Source: Lingula anatina (Eukaryota > Brachiopoda > Lingulata > Lingulida > Lingulidae). Taken from it: 27,451 bases of DNA. The stretch lies in NCBI RefSeq assembly GCF_001039355.2, contig NW_019773626.1, positions 232,018 to 259,468 of the forward strand, in the 5' to 3' direction. Made by a program: the position numbers and the translations under genes. This document shows positions 26,884-27,451 of the stretch, piece by piece (within the stretch, counting starts at the first letter, position 1; each line of letters opens with the position of its first letter). The notes beneath the pieces are model-generated. The model was not told the DNA's origin, did not search any database, and was given only the letters and a program-made list of their open reading frames with translations.

Positions 26884-27451
26884 GTGAGTACTAATGGTGT
26901 GTTACCTTTTATTTTGATTTAAAAGATGTGATGCTAAAAACCTCCCTCTTGTGAGTAAAGGACAATTCTTTTCCTCTCCAACCCCATGCCATGCATTTCA
27001 TTCAAAATCGGGCCTACCCAACTACCAGACTCGGCACCGAATGATCCTGAATTCACTGGTAGATCAGACCACACTACCCATTTTCAAGGTGTGTGTCAGA
27101 TCGCATTACACAGTATCATACCCTGAACAAATTTTGAGTGGTGATGCAATGCTTTTCAACCCTGCTGAGAATCGTCACTATGACATCGCATACTAGGCAA
27201 GAGCGGTGTCGCATCTAATACTGTGTAATGCGATCTGACAAACACCTTGAAAATGGGTAGTGTGGTCTGATCTACCGGTGAATTCAGGATCATTCGGTGC
27301 CGAGTCTGGTAGTTGGGTAGGCCTGAAAATACAGTGGCTGTGTGGCTTTTTTTCACTACAAGTAGTACAGTATTATGTCTCGACAATTTTACCAGTCGTT
27401 ATATATAAAATGTTACATGGTGTGTGGGTGTGTTTGGGGGGGGGGGGGGGG
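26884..27451 (+). other. Start of NAPRT intron 6
   Basis: Contains the long inverted repeat at 27011-27323 and ends in a poly-G run (27436-27451) that probably caused the sequence break. No exon was seen. Confidence 0.8.
27011..27323. repeat. Long inverted repeat with 106-bp arms
   Basis: Arms 27011-27116 and 27218-27323 are reverse complements at 104 of 106 positions, around a 101-bp spacer. Outer ends are GGCCTACCC and GGGTAGGCC. No target duplication was recognised; it may be a long-TIR MITE or an inverted duplication. ORFs on both strands encode the same peptide only because of the symmetry. Confidence 0.95.

Noticed and set aside
26951-27386. Two ORFs on opposite strands sharing a GLPNYQTRHRMILNS peptide
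   Set aside because: The shared peptide is a consequence of the inverted repeat; no exon signals or family similarity.

Overview
The window is animal nuclear DNA: AT-rich, with spliced genes, GT-AG introns and many DNA transposons. The tRNA-derived SINE, the Ty3/gypsy element and the MITE load fit a marine invertebrate. I favour a lophotrochozoan, perhaps a mollusc, but this is an inference without a search. One ambiguous base (n) lies near 3996.

Layout. Positions 1-2469 hold the 3' part of an uninterrupted Ty3/gypsy pol frame (RT thumb, RNase H, integrase, GPY/F module, chromodomain-like tail), followed by a stop-broken, possibly envelope-like frame. A 343-bp MITE lies at 4259-4601. A CpG-richer stretch at about 5560-6230 looks like a bidirectional promoter. 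On the minus strand it has a candidate first coding exon (5749-5843). On the plus strand it has the start of nicotinate phosphoribosyltransferase (NAPRT), whose first six coding exons (6147-26883) join in a consistent phase to give 266 residues, about half of the usual enzyme. The gene continues past the right edge.

NAPRT introns are packed with mobile DNA: three copies of a Harbinger-like MITE, another Harbinger-like MITE with its empty target visible in a paralogous repeat, a 2.03-kb hAT-like element with perfect 16-bp TIRs, a SINE split by a MITE, a LINE fragment, a 50-bp perfect palindrome, and a 106-bp-arm inverted repeat. Intron 4 carries a truncated duplicate of exon 5 (exon 5a) that keeps its acceptor and frame but lacks the catalytic-histidine half.

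The most interesting system is in NAPRT intron 5 (9.9 kb). It holds a complete-looking nested gene on the opposite strand: signal-peptide exon, four EGF-like exons (order B-A-A-B, all phase 1-1) and a short terminal exon, predicting a secreted protein of about 203 residues. Intron homology shows that the locus arose from three tandem A-B exon pairs, of which the first A is truncated and the middle B deleted. Exon loss in whole phase-1 units kept the frame open. Nested and host genes are convergently oriented within one transcription unit, so antisense interplay is possible but not shown.
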